This document shows positions 1-9,016 of a DNA stretch of 57,936 nt, in pieces (position 1 is the first letter of the stretch; the number at the start of each line of letters is the position of its first letter). Under the pieces are notes generated by a model. The model saw only the letters and a list, made by a program, of their open reading frames with translations, was not told the DNA's origin and made no database searches. Source of the stretch: Deltaproteobacteria bacterium (GTDB taxonomy: Bacteria > Desulfobacterota > Desulfomonilia > Desulfomonilales > Desulfomonilaceae); NCBI GenBank assembly GCA_021777225.1, contig JAJYDQ010000017.1, positions 1 to 57,936 of the forward strand, read 5' to 3'. Both the position numbers and the translations under genes were made by a program.

Positions 1-60
1 TCATAAACCGCGTGCGATGTCTTGCGATAGTGTTGCATAATACCGCAAGCCTACTGAAGT

Positions 61-84
61 CTTCGCCTAAAGGCGAGGGTTTTT
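61..84 (+). terminator. Probable intrinsic terminator upstream of gatC
   Basis: A hairpin with arms at 61-67 and 72-78 (core TCGCC/GGCGA, loop TAAA) is followed by GTTTTT at 79-84. It would end a transcript entering from the left, whose gene lies outside the window. A second small hairpin (TCCCC-GAA-GGGGA, 92-104) follows. No coding region is evident in 1-262. Confidence 0.55.
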
Positions 85-179
85 CTCCCATTCCCCGAAG
101 GGGACAATAAGAATTGAAGGTTGATCTCGTGTCATAGACGCCATACTTTGCAGCCTGGGTTTTCAAAGCCAACTGCGAC

Positions 180-208
180 TTGACATAATCAGCCGTAAGG
201 GTTTAAGT
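180..208 (+). promoter_or_regulatory. Possible sigma70-type promoter for gatCAB
   Basis: A perfect -35 hexamer TTGACA at 180-185 is followed after 17 bases by TTAAGT at 203-208, which matches only three of six -10 consensus bases. It lies 55 bases before the gatC start, a plausible distance. The weak -10 keeps this tentative. Confidence 0.3.
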
Positions 209-262
209 TGACGAAACATCCCGTTTTGATCACATGCGGATAGCTTACAAAAACGAAGTAAA

Positions 263-550
263 ATGAAAATCACACAAGAACAAGTCGAATATGTGGCGGT
301 ACTCGGCAGATTAGCCTTGTCAAATGAAGAAAAGACAAAATTTATGGGTCAACTCGATGACGTGCTCAAGTACATGGACACGCTCTCCGTTGTTCCAACT
401 GATGACGTCGAACCTATGGCGGGGCCGGTTGAACTCTTCACTCCGTTAAGAGAAGATGCGGTAAAGCCGTCTCTGCCTATTGAACACGCTTTAGCAAATG
501 CCCCGGCGAGCGACGGCTCGTCTTTCCTTGTTCCCAAAATTATTGAGTGA
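263..550 (+). CDS. gatC: Glu-tRNA(Gln)/Asp-tRNA(Asn) amidotransferase subunit C
   Basis: The 95-residue product has the length and helical N-terminal pattern of GatC, with the family signature of an opening I-T-x-E-x-V segment, L-A-x-L around residues 16-20 and a conserved D-D-V-x-P-M motif near residues 47-52. GatC is a small stabilising subunit wrapped around the GatA-GatB interface of the amidotransferase that converts mischarged Glu-tRNA(Gln) or Asp-tRNA(Asn) to the cognate amidated form. It is followed 41 bases later by gatA and then gatB, giving the order C-A-B, and the three are almost certainly one operon. Presence of the complex suggests an indirect route to Gln-tRNA or Asn-tRNA. Confidence 0.95.
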   Translation: MKITQEQVEYVAVLGRLALSNEEKTKFMGQLDDVLKYMDTLSVVPTDDVEPMAGPVELFTPLREDAVKPSLPIEHALANAPASDGSSFLVPKIIE

Positions 551-591
551 CCAGTTAGCCTGGTTCATGAATTCTTAAAAGGGGAAAACAG

Positions 592-2052
592 GTGTCCAAC
601 CTTTACGAAAAAACCGCTACTCAATTGGCGGGACTTTTGCTTGACAAGAAGATCTCGTCGGTAGAAATCACTCAAGCCGTCCTAGACAGAATTAGTACAC
701 TAGAGCCCATGATCCATTCTTTTGTAAATACTTATCCCGATCTCGCCCTGGCAATGGCTAAAGATGCGGACAGGCGGATCGAAGAAGGGACTGCCGGTCC
801 TTTAACCGGCATCCCGATAGCCATAAAGGATAACATGTGTCTGAAATCAAGGAAAACCACATGTGGATCGAAAATCCTTGCGAATTTCAGTCCTCCTTAC
901 GATGCGACAGTCGTGAAATCCGTCAAAGACGAAGGCATGGTGATCCTGGGAAGCGCAAACATGGATGAGTTCGCTATGGGGTCATCGACGGAGACATCCT
1001 GCTGGGGGCCTACCAAAAATCCGTGGGACACCGAACGGACCCCTGGAGGATCTAGTGGGGGCTCGGCAGCGGCTGTGGCCTGTGGTCAGGCTACAGTAGC
1101 CTTAGGATCCGATACTGGTGGCTCCATTAGACTGCCGGCGTCGTTTTGCGGGGTTACCGGAATTAAACCCACTTACGGCTCAGTTTCGCGATTCGGATTG
1201 GTAGCTTACGCTTCAAGTCTTGATCAGATAGGGCCTCTCGCTCGAGACGTCTCGGATATCGCCTTACTTCTAAACCTTCTTTGCAGACATGATCCCATGG
1301 ATTCCACTTCGGTCCCAATTCAGCATCCGGATTTCACAACGTTCCTTGATAAATCTGTATCCGGAATGACTTTAGGGGTTCCCGTCGAATTTTTTAATAA
1401 GCTGGGCAACGAAGATGTGGAAAAGAGTTTGTCGGACGCAAGAAAGGTTTTCGAAAAACTCGGCGTCAAATTTGTTGAACTCTCCCTGCCTTCCCTGGAC
1501 TACGGAATTGCTGCGTACTATGTGATAGCCCCCTGCGAGGCTTCGTCGAATCTTGCCAGGTACGATGGCGTAAAATACGGACACAGGGCAGAGCAATTCG
1601 ACGGCATGATAGACATGTATTGCAGAACCAGAGCGGAAGGTTTTGGCCCGGAGGTCAAACGCAGAATAATGCTGGGTACATATGCGCTTTCCTCGGGTTA
1701 TTATGACGCCTATTACCTTAAAGCCGCCAAGATTCGAACACTCATAACCAAGGACTTTAAAAAGGCGTTCGAATCATGTGACGGAATCTTTAGCCCAGTC
1801 GCTCCTGCACCGGCTTTCAGGATCGGGGAAAAGATTGATGACCCCATACAAATGTATTTGACTGATGTTTTTACCATCCCGGTAAACATGGCTGGTCTCC
1901 CCGGCATCTCCTGCCCTGCAGGACTTTCCAGGGATGGGCTCCCCATAGGTATGCAACTTATAGCGTCTCACTTCCAGGAGTCCAAACTAGTCCAATTGGT
2001 CGCTGCTTTCCAGAGAGAAACCGATCACCATTTGAAACATCCAGCCATATAG
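592..2052 (+). CDS. gatA: Glu-tRNA(Gln)/Asp-tRNA(Asn) amidotransferase subunit A
   Basis: This 486-residue amidase-signature enzyme releases ammonia from glutamine for transfer by GatB. The Ser-cisSer-Lys triad is visible: Lys79 in the GIPIAIKD motif, Ser154 in PGGSSGGS and Ser178 in GSDTGGS; the numbering coincides with characterised GatA proteins. The start is a GTG at 592, preceded by an AGGGGAAAA ribosome binding site. Length is normal and no motif is missing. It is the middle gene of gatCAB, ten bases ahead of gatB. Confidence 0.97.
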   Translation: MSNLYEKTATQLAGLLLDKKISSVEITQAVLDRISTLEPMIHSFVNTYPDLALAMAKDADRRIEEGTAGPLTGIPIAIKDNMCLKSRKTTCGSKILANFSPPYDATVVKSVKDEGMVILGSANMDEFAMGSSTETSCWGPTKNPWDTERTPGGSSGGSAAAVACGQATVALGSDTGGSIRLPASFCGVTGIKPTYGSVSRFGLVAYASSLDQIGPLARDVSDIALLLNLLCRHDPMDSTSVPIQHPDFTTFLDKSVSGMTLGVPVEFFNKLGNEDVEKSLSDARKVFEKLGVKFVELSLPSLDYGIAAYYVIAPCEASSNLARYDGVKYGHRAEQFDGMIDMYCRTRAEGFGPEVKRRIMLGTYALSSGYYDAYYLKAAKIRTLITKDFKKAFESCDGIFSPVAPAPAFRIGEKIDDPIQMYLTDVFTIPVNMAGLPGISCPAGLSRDGLPIGMQLIASHFQESKLVQLVAAFQRETDHHLKHPAI

Positions 2053-2062
2053 GAATAGAATT

Positions 2063-3502
2063 ATGGAATTCGAAGCAGTAATAGGTTTGGAAGTTCACGC
2101 CCAACTTCTAACCAACTCCAAGGCGTTTTGTTCGTGTACCACCAAGTTCGGCTCCGAGCCTAACTCCCATACATGTCCCATTTGTCAGGGGATGCCCGGT
2201 TCTTTACCGGTGTTCAACAAGACAGCCCTCGAATACACTGTGTTGATGGCTATTGCGTGCAACTGTCAAATCAACGGAGTGAGCCGGTTCGCGAGAAAAA
2301 ACTACTATTACCCCGACTTGCCAAAGAATTATCAGATATCGCAATATGAACTTCCCGTCGCAGAACACGGTTGGATAGACGTCGACACATCGTCAGGAAT
2401 CAAGAGGATCGGCATAACACGAATTCACATGGAAGAAGACGCCGGTAAACTCATTCACGACGAGCACAAACCGATTTCTTATGTTGATCTCAACAGAACA
2501 GGGGTACCCCTGATAGAGATAGTCTCGGAACCAGACATAAAGACAACTGAAGAAGCCACCGCCTATCTCAAGTCCCTGCGTTCCATCCTGGTCTACCTGG
2601 GGATCTGCGATGGAAACATGGAAGAAGGCAGTTTCCGCTGTGACGCAAACGTGTCTATTCGCCCTAAAGGGCAAACCAGTCTCGGCACCAAAACCGAACT
2701 AAAAAACATGAACTCCTTTAAGAATGTTCAAAAAGGTCTGCAATACGAAATCGAAAGACACACTGAGGTCTTGAGGGACGGAGGCTCCATCGTCCAGGAG
2801 ACGCGGCTTTTCGACCCGTCTACAGGGGCGACCGTGTCAATGCGAAGCAAGGAGCAGGCCCATGACTATCGCTACTTCCCTGATCCAGACCTCCTACCAT
2901 TAAAAGTTGAATCCGACCTGATCGAAAAAATGAAGCTTGCATTGCCGGAACTACCTCGTCAAAAACGGGACAGATTTGTCAGGGACCTCGGGATACCCGA
3001 GTATGACGCCGGCGTCTTAACTGCGGAGCGCTCTTTGGCTCAGTTCTTTGAAGACACTGTGACCATCTTCCCCAACCCAAAGTCAGTCAGTAACTGGATA
3101 ATGACAGAGTTTATGAGAGCCGCAAAAGGACAGGACCCGGGAACAATTTCTTCCCCTGTTACACCAGCGAACCTGGCCAAACTTTTGAGCATGATTGAAG
3201 AAGGAACAATCTCCGGTAAAATAGGCAAGACCGTTTTTGATGAAATGTGGGTTTCTGGGAAATCTCCTGATCAAATAGTCAGGGAAAAGGGTCTAGTGCA
3301 GGTTTCCGATGTTTCCGAACTTACAGATGTGATTAAAAAGATCCTCACTGAAAATCCCGGAGAGGTATCACGTTATCTGGCGGGCAAAACCCAGTTGCTG
3401 GCCTTCTTTGTCGGTCAGACAATGAGGGCTACCAGGGGCAAGGCAAATCCTCAGGTGGTCAATGAAATACTGTTGGCTGAGCTGAACAAACTGATTGACT
3501 AA
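2063..3502 (+). CDS. gatB: Glu-tRNA(Gln)/Asp-tRNA(Asn) amidotransferase subunit B
   Basis: The 479-residue product begins with the GatB signature GLEVHAQL, followed by a zinc-site-like cluster C-x-C near residue 23 and C-P-I-C near residue 45. It then has the long catalytic cradle ([23 protein letters not shown]) and a C-terminal YqeY/GatB helical tail from about residue 330 that binds the tRNA. GatB phosphorylates the misacylated tRNA and performs amide transfer with ammonia channelled from GatA. It is the last gene of the operon; the next gene is convergent and its stop lies only 35 bases away. Confidence 0.97.
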   Translation: MEFEAVIGLEVHAQLLTNSKAFCSCTTKFGSEPNSHTCPICQGMPGSLPVFNKTALEYTVLMAIACNCQINGVSRFARKNYYYPDLPKNYQISQYELPVAEHGWIDVDTSSGIKRIGITRIHMEEDAGKLIHDEHKPISYVDLNRTGVPLIEIVSEPDIKTTEEATAYLKSLRSILVYLGICDGNMEEGSFRCDANVSIRPKGQTSLGTKTELKNMNSFKNVQKGLQYEIERHTEVLRDGGSIVQETRLFDPSTGATVSMRSKEQAHDYRYFPDPDLLPLKVESDLIEKMKLALPELPRQKRDRFVRDLGIPEYDAGVLTAERSLAQFFEDTVTIFPNPKSVSNWIMTEFMRAAKGQDPGTISSPVTPANLAKLLSMIEEGTISGKIGKTVFDEMWVSGKSPDQIVREKGLVQVSDVSELTDVIKKILTENPGEVSRYLAGKTQLLAFFVGQTMRATRGKANPQVVNEILLAELNKLID

Positions 3503-3536
3503 TTGGGATTCGTTCCCCCAACCGTTCAATGGTTTC

Positions 3537-4202
3537 TCATTTTGCTCGGGGTTTTTCTTCTTTCTTCTGCCGTTTTGGCGTATGTTTGGGCTTGACCGGT
3601 TTGCGAACAGCTTCTTTGATCTGAGGCTTTGGTTCTGGTTCCGGCCCTCCCATCTTTTCCAGTTGATTGTCGAACGCCTTCCACGATGCGGCAAATTCTC
3701 CTGCTTGCCGTTGTAGACCGCTCAAAGCTTCCCTAGCCTCCAGAAAAGCCTGAAGTGATCTGAGTTCTTCGGTCATATCAACTTTCCAGGGAGATTTAGG
3801 ATCGGACTTTGTCAATCTTATCAGCCGAGTTTGTCCCTTCAATGTCCTGACTTGCAATAGCGCCAGTCCTTCATCCATCTTTACCAGAGTCGGTGGCGCC
3901 ACAGGGTCCAATATGTTCAACAGGGCCGTTTTCTCCGGCGGTTGGCCCAACTTGTAATGTTCGTCAATGTCTTTGGCCAGATTCAGCGAATCTGTGGACA
4001 ATAGATTTCTGGCGTCCTTAACTTTGTCAGCGTTCATTCTCTCACGATACAGAATAAACACCTCTTCCGGCTTCACTGGTGTGACATCGCAACTTACCAA
4101 CAAGGATAGAGTTAAAGTCCCGATTAAAATCAAAACCAACATGGCCGGCGTTCTTGCGCCGGCTTTACAGAGCGATAATGAACGGCTGGATTCTGTCTTC
4201 AT
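3537..4202 (-). CDS. Small lysine/proline-rich lipoprotein, unknown function
   Basis: The 221-residue product has a hydrophobic segment at about residues 21-36 ending in a lipobox-like L-V-S-C, with the lipidated cysteine at 38. A mostly helical domain without a recognised family follows, and the tail from about residue 185 is very rich in Lys, Pro and Glu. A later start at Met21 would also leave a working lipoprotein signal. It lies 25 bases downstream of the receiver-kinase gene on the same strand, so it may be the last gene of that signalling operon, possibly an envelope component sensed by it. No function can be assigned from sequence. Confidence 0.65.
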   Translation of the reverse strand: MKTESSRSLSLCKAGARTPAMLVLILIGTLTLSLLVSCDVTPVKPEEVFILYRERMNADKVKDARNLLSTDSLNLAKDIDEHYKLGQPPEKTALLNILDPVAPPTLVKMDEGLALLQVRTLKGQTRLIRLTKSDPKSPWKVDMTEELRSLQAFLEAREALSGLQRQAGEFAASWKAFDNQLEKMGGPEPEPKPQIKEAVRKPVKPKHTPKRQKKEEKPRAK

Positions 4203-4227
4203 TTGTTCCGGTTATCACACGCTCAGA

Positions 4228-5319
4228 CTATTGCGGCAATGGAAACCAAAGCTTGAACATACTACCCTTTCCTGGATAGCTTTCCAATTCTATGCTACCA
4301 TTATGCAGTTCTATCAGCTCCTTGCAAATCGAAAGCCCCAATCCTGATCCGACTTCGCCGTCCGTCCCTTTTTCTCTTCCGCGATGGAACGGTGAGAACA
4401 GTCGCTCTCGGTCCTGATCACTTATCCCTATTCCATTGTCGGAAACTGCAACAGAAACGCCACTTGTTCCCTTTTTCAAAAGTTCGTTTGTCTGGATTCG
4501 GATTATTCCACCCCTGTTCGTGAATTTTATGGCATTGCTGATCAAATTATTCAGGATCCTGGTTATTTGTCCAATGTCCCCTGAAACTTTGGGGAGATCT
4601 TTTTCAAGTTCCGTTTCTATTTTGAGGCCTTTTGCCATGGCCAAGGTCGTCATGGTCTGAACACTCTGATTTACAGCGAGATTGACATCCGTAGGCAATA
4701 GCCGGAGTTGGGTAAGACCGGAATCCAATCGCAACAACTCCAGCAAGGAATTGATGAATGACAGTTGCTGATTCGCTGATTCAAACATTCTGTCAACATT
4801 TGCAGAAAGGTCGGGAGGGATGTCACTTCTTTTTAAAAGATTCATAGTGCCAAGCAATGCCTGAAACGGAGCCCGCACATCGTGCGTTAGCACCGACAGA
4901 AGTTTAGCCTGTTTCCTGTTAATTTCCTCAGTCCGTCTGCGTAATCTGTTGCGTTCAACGAGACTATTGATCATCAGGCATATTTTTCGCGGGTCGGTGT
5001 TCAAAAGTTCCCGTTTCTCAAAATAGCCGTCCGCCCCTGCTTCAAAAGCCTTGTTCCAGGCCTCGACGGTTTCCATGGAAGAGTTTATCAGCACAGTACT
5101 GTGGGGATCGTCCTTTTTGATAGACCTGCATATGTCTACACCATTCCCGTCAGGAAACATGATGTCCAGAAGGATGACATCAAAATCACAAGGCGACGCT
5201 TCCATGGCTTCCTTTGCCGTCGAGACCTCCTGAATCCTGAAAGAGGGGCCTAACATGAGCCCTACCCTCTTTCTGATTATGTCTTCATCATCGGCTATTA
5301 GCAGGGATGGCTTTTGCAT
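4228..5319 (-). CDS. Hybrid protein: response-regulator receiver plus histidine kinase
   Basis: The 363-residue product is cytoplasmic. Residues about 5-120 form a receiver domain with the acidic pair near the start (ADDED), the phosphoacceptor Asp in VILLDIMFPDG and the Lys in FEK. A HisKA helix with the phosphorylated His in THDVRAP (about 148) follows, then a HATPase_c domain with N box (NAIKF), G1 (DNGIGI) and G2 (GSGLGLSICKE). There is no transmembrane segment. The gene starts three bases after the stop of the upstream kinase, so the two are translationally close and likely partners: the upstream kinase could phosphorylate the N-terminal receiver to control this second kinase. Confidence 0.9.
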   Translation of the reverse strand: MQKPSLLIADDEDIIRKRVGLMLGPSFRIQEVSTAKEAMEASPCDFDVILLDIMFPDGNGVDICRSIKKDDPHSTVLINSSMETVEAWNKAFEAGADGYFEKRELLNTDPRKICLMINSLVERNRLRRRTEEINRKQAKLLSVLTHDVRAPFQALLGTMNLLKRSDIPPDLSANVDRMFESANQQLSFINSLLELLRLDSGLTQLRLLPTDVNLAVNQSVQTMTTLAMAKGLKIETELEKDLPKVSGDIGQITRILNNLISNAIKFTNRGGIIRIQTNELLKKGTSGVSVAVSDNGIGISDQDRERLFSPFHRGREKGTDGEVGSGLGLSICKELIELHNGSIELESYPGKGSMFKLWFPLPQ

Positions 5320-5322
5320 GGA

Positions 5323-7269
5323 TCATATCTCGATCGATTTCGGCAGAGTGAGGGTAAAACAAGTCCCATTTCCCAGTGAACTCTTGACTTCAAGGCGTCC
5401 ACCGTGGGCCTTGGCGATCTTTTTGGCCAGATAAAGACCTCTACCACTTCCACCTGTAGTGAACCCCAAATGAAAAATTTTCCCCAGATGTTCCGGCGGT
5501 ATTCCAGGTCCGTCGTCTTCTACCGAACAGCAAGACTGATTGATCAATGATCTCAAATTGATTTCGACTCTTCCACCTTGATGACAGAACTTAACAGCGT
5601 TTCTAACCAGGTTGTCAATGGCCCGTCTAAGAAATCTTTCTTCTCCCGCAACGAATATTCCCTGTTCATCAAGGTGATTGGATTGAATTTTTACGCCTTT
5701 GTTCGCGGCCACTTCCGAATAATTTTCCAAACATTTGTCTACCAGTATGTTCAGGTTTACCGCAGCGGGTTGTATCTGAAAAGAATCAGAATGGAGCCTG
5801 ATAAAATCTATTCGCTCTTCCAGCATGTGGAAAAGCTCTAAACGTTTGTTTTCTATCTGTTCGAGAATTTTTACAGATTCTTCAGGCGAGCCTAGCAATA
5901 TTAGCCGTTTTGCGCTGTCTATACCTATTCCCATGACATCAAGGGCGGCTGACAACTCATGCCTGTACAGCTTACCGACTTCTTTGTTTATAAGATTCTG
6001 ATCAGTGCTATTCCTTATGAGCACCACCTGTGGACCTAGCTCAATGTCAAAATGCTTGCCTTGAGTTTCAAGGGAAATTCTATCGCCAAAAATTTGCGCT
6101 GATATTGCTTGGTCGGATCCCAATTTTCTGATATTGGAAATTACCCTTTCCCTGGAATACCTCCGGATAGAGTCTTCAAATGAAATTGGACCGAACAGTG
6201 TTGTACGGAGCCAGCTCTCGTCCTGCAACGTTTTCTCCGCCGCAGGGTTCATGTAATAAAGAGATTTTGCCTGGTCCACACAGATTATACCATCAGGTGA
6301 CATTTCAAGGGCTTGCCTGTCCAGTTCGCTGTTTTTAACTTTTCGTTCCCGTTCCTCTTTCATCTTGACGGTCCTGGATCTTTGTATGGATTCCTTGGCC
6401 AAAGGATATGTTTCGAACAGGAATCTCCGGGCAAGACCCTGCTTCGCGATATCAGACGTCAGAATGTAACCGGAACCGGACCGCTCAACGATTCCGGAAC
6501 CGGCAAGAAGATGGAAGTAATTGCTGTCCGCTGAATTAAGCCACAATTGTCTAAAGTCCTTGTCGGACAGGGGAACATAGAATAACCATGTTAAATAGAG
6601 GACTCTCGTGAGGGAGGAGAGTTCCCTAACATCCAGAACAGATCTGACTAACTGATGGAAGTCATCGGCCCCGCGGGTAGCCTGGACTTTTCTTGGAATC
6701 TCACCGCATGGGATGGATGGTCTCCAATTCCTCAGAATAGGTGTTTTGGGATAACGCGTTTGTAAGGACTTCAAAAGGTCGGGAGTCATGCCGTTGTTTA
6801 GGATGGCAAGGGTGCAAAGCCGGGCCAGATCTTTCAATTCTTCCGGAGTATCTGATTTCTGTTGGAAGTTTTCTATAAGAAACGGAACAGAGACCGCTGG
6901 ATCAACATGGCGGAGAATCAGTATCTGCATGAAGCCCATTTCAGGGGCCTTAAAATCCTTCAAAAGCGGCTCATAACCCCCTCTAAGGGTCCTATAAGCC
7001 CATAGACAGGCAGGGGAAAGGAATCCACGGGAATGGATTGCCTTTCTCAAAGACATTCGCTGAATCGGATTAGCCCACCTCACACCGGCTTGAATAGCCA
7101 CATTCAAGTACGAACGTCCACCCGATTCTACTATATCAAGTAGTTTTAAAAAAGCTTCATCAGAGAAACAAAGTGAATCGGGACTCGAATGGAATAAATT
7201 CCTGAACCTGGAAAGCAACGTATCGATCCTGGTTCGTTTCTCGAGTTCGATTATAAATTGGTTCAACAT
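5323..7269 (-). CDS. PAS histidine kinase with an unrecognised ~300-residue N-terminal region
   Basis: The 648-residue product has no signal peptide or membrane helix. The first ~310 residues are largely helical and match no family I recognise; around residues 245-290 the pattern (hydrophobic helix, GSGYILT hairpin, then a basic helix) resembles a winged-helix fold. A PAS-like segment follows (SPDGIICVDQ...YYMNPAAE, about 325-400), then a dimerisation helix with candidate phosphoacceptor His in YRHELSAAL. The HATPase_c domain has N box NLVRNAVKF, DDGPGIP and GGSGRGLYLAKK. Its stop is three bases before the start of the receiver-kinase hybrid. The N-terminal region is the likely input domain; its ligand is unknown. 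Confidence 0.85.
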   Translation of the reverse strand: MLNQFIIELEKRTRIDTLLSRFRNLFHSSPDSLCFSDEAFLKLLDIVESGGRSYLNVAIQAGVRWANPIQRMSLRKAIHSRGFLSPACLWAYRTLRGGYEPLLKDFKAPEMGFMQILILRHVDPAVSVPFLIENFQQKSDTPEELKDLARLCTLAILNNGMTPDLLKSLQTRYPKTPILRNWRPSIPCGEIPRKVQATRGADDFHQLVRSVLDVRELSSLTRVLYLTWLFYVPLSDKDFRQLWLNSADSNYFHLLAGSGIVERSGSGYILTSDIAKQGLARRFLFETYPLAKESIQRSRTVKMKEERERKVKNSELDRQALEMSPDGIICVDQAKSLYYMNPAAEKTLQDESWLRTTLFGPISFEDSIRRYSRERVISNIRKLGSDQAISAQIFGDRISLETQGKHFDIELGPQVVLIRNSTDQNLINKEVGKLYRHELSAALDVMGIGIDSAKRLILLGSPEESVKILEQIENKRLELFHMLEERIDFIRLHSDSFQIQPAAVNLNILVDKCLENYSEVAANKGVKIQSNHLDEQGIFVAGEERFLRRAIDNLVRNAVKFCHQGGRVEINLRSLINQSCCSVEDDGPGIPPEHLGKIFHLGFTTGGSGRGLYLAKKIAKAHGGRLEVKSSLGNGTCFTLTLPKSIEI

Positions 7270-7599
7270 AATTGACTAATTATTCGAAATCACGAAAAAA
7301 GTCAAGTAAACAACGCTTTAACCGGGGTTGGTTTTTTGTAGATGATGTCCAATATAGGGTTAGGCCTTTCTGAGGGATTATTGGACTGGTTCTAACCTGA
7401 CAGGGTAGAAAAGTTATATATTGGGTCTTCGCATGGTTTTTGTGTTATTGTTCCAGGCAAGAGGTAAAAGACCTGCGCTCTTTTGATTTATCCTGGAATT
7501 TCCGCAACCATGATCAAGTAACCTAACAGTGAGTTTGATAAGGTCGCATTTTTGGATAGGTCTTGGCTCATATTGCGACAGGAGCAGGAGGACCGAGCA
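7270..7599. other. Divergent intergenic region between kinase operon and metY-like gene
   Basis: This 330-base AT-rich gap must hold the promoters of the leftward kinase operon and the rightward PLP enzyme. A bulged hairpin lies at 7459-7482 (AAGAGGT pairing with ACC and CTCTT) and is followed by TTTT on the plus strand. A smaller one (ACC-GGGGTT-GGT plus a T run) lies near 7320-7336. I see no convincing SAM riboswitch consensus before the methionine-related gene and no small ORF with a good ribosome binding site. Confidence 0.4.
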
Positions 7600-8898
7600 A
7601 TGGAAGATAAAGAACGAAATTATGGTTTTGATACAAAAGCGATTCATGCCGGCCACGCGCCTGATCCTGCGACTTTGTCTCGCGCTGTGCCAGTTTACAG
7701 AACATCGTCTTTTGTTTTCAGAGACTCGGAGCATGCCGCCAATCTTTTTGGACTGAAAGAGCCGGGCAATATTTATTCTAGAATAATGAACCCAACGTCC
7801 GACGTACTCGAAAAGAGGATGGCTTCTTTAGAAGGCGGGGTTGGCGCTTTGGCTCTGGCGTCAGGTAGCGCCGCCGTATTTTATTCCGTGATCAACATCA
7901 TTGAACATGGATTCGAACTTCTGGCGTCCAGGCACCTCTATGGGGGCACATTCACTCTTTTCCACGACATTCTGCCGCAACTGGGCATCAAGACACGTTT
8001 CGTCGACTGTGGGGACGCAGAGGCTTTTGCAAGTTCAATTAATCCAAAGACGCGCGCCATCTTCGTAGAAACAATAGGAAACCCTGAACTTTGCGTACCG
8101 GAGTTTCTGGAAGTCAAAAAGGTAGCAAACCAGGCTCATGTTCCATTAATAGTCGATTCCACTTTTACGACTCCGTACCTTTTTAAGCCCATTGAATACG
8201 GAGCGGACATTGTGGTTCATTCATTGACCAAATGGATTGGCGGTCATGGGACAGCTATCGGTGGCGTGGTAGTTGACGCCGGCAAATTTGACTGGACTGA
8301 TCCCAAATTCAGGTTGTTCAACGAACCCGAACCATCTTATCACGGGTTGAGGTTCGCCCATGATCTCGGGGAAATGAGTGCAATGGCCTACATCTTGAGA
8401 ATGAGATTAGCCCCTCTAAGAAACATGGGGGCTTGCATCAGCCCTGACAACTCATGGATTTTTCTTCAGGGTCTGGAGACTTTGTCGCTACGAATGAGGC
8501 GTCATTGTTCAAACTCTCTCGCTGTAGCCCGTTATCTTGAGAAGCATCGTAAAGTTGACTGGGTGAAATATCCGGGTCTGGAATCCAGCCCCTCTTTCGA
8601 ACTCACTAAAAAATATTTCAGGGACGGCCTGTCAGGCGGAGTTGTGGTTTTTGGGATCCATGGCGGAACAGAGGCTGCCGAGAAATTTATGCGCGGCCTA
8701 AAGCTGTTTTCCCATTTGGCCAATGTTGGTGACGCCAAAAGTCTTGTGATTCATCCAGCAAGCACTACACACTCCCAGCTTTCGGATGAGCAGCGTCTGC
8801 TCGCTGGTATCCCCAACGAAATGATCAGACTGTCTATCGGTATTGAGGATGAAGAAGATATCCTTTACGATCTCGAAAAAGCTTTCGCGGGCGTATAA
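7600..8898 (+). CDS. O-acetylhomoserine sulfhydrylase-like PLP enzyme (Cys/Met metabolism)
   Basis: The 432-residue product belongs to the Cys/Met metabolism PLP family. It has the N-terminal AIHAG motif, the YSRIMNPT motif, VDSTFTTPYL with the PLP-ring Asp, and the PLP lysine in HSLTKWIGGHG. The long insertion after the lysine and overall length above 420 favour O-acetylhomoserine (thiol)-lyase (MetY) over cystathionine lyases of about 380-400 residues. It would make homocysteine or methionine from an activated homoserine and sulfide. The start at 7600 is chosen because GGAGCAGGAGG (7581-7591) stands just before it; an in-frame upstream start at 7552 lacks such a site. Confidence 0.88.
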   Translation: MEDKERNYGFDTKAIHAGHAPDPATLSRAVPVYRTSSFVFRDSEHAANLFGLKEPGNIYSRIMNPTSDVLEKRMASLEGGVGALALASGSAAVFYSVINIIEHGFELLASRHLYGGTFTLFHDILPQLGIKTRFVDCGDAEAFASSINPKTRAIFVETIGNPELCVPEFLEVKKVANQAHVPLIVDSTFTTPYLFKPIEYGADIVVHSLTKWIGGHGTAIGGVVVDAGKFDWTDPKFRLFNEPEPSYHGLRFAHDLGEMSAMAYILRMRLAPLRNMGACISPDNSWIFLQGLETLSLRMRRHCSNSLAVARYLEKHRKVDWVKYPGLESSPSFELTKKYFRDGLSGGVVVFGIHGGTEAAEKFMRGLKLFSHLANVGDAKSLVIHPASTTHSQLSDEQRLLAGIPNEMIRLSIGIEDEEDILYDLEKAFAGV

Positions 8899-9016
8899 TC
8901 GATATGTAATCCCTTTCTGAATGCCCTGTTCGAATGCTTAGGTGAACCGCCTGTGAATTTTGGTTAACGTTTTAATGTCAGATTCGAAGGTCTTTTAAAA
9001 GTATTAGCAGTAAGGT

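Noticed and set aside
8899-9016. A GTTCGAATG stretch that looked like a tRNA T-loop
   Set aside because: No matching acceptor, D or anticodon stems surround it; no tRNA was found in the window.
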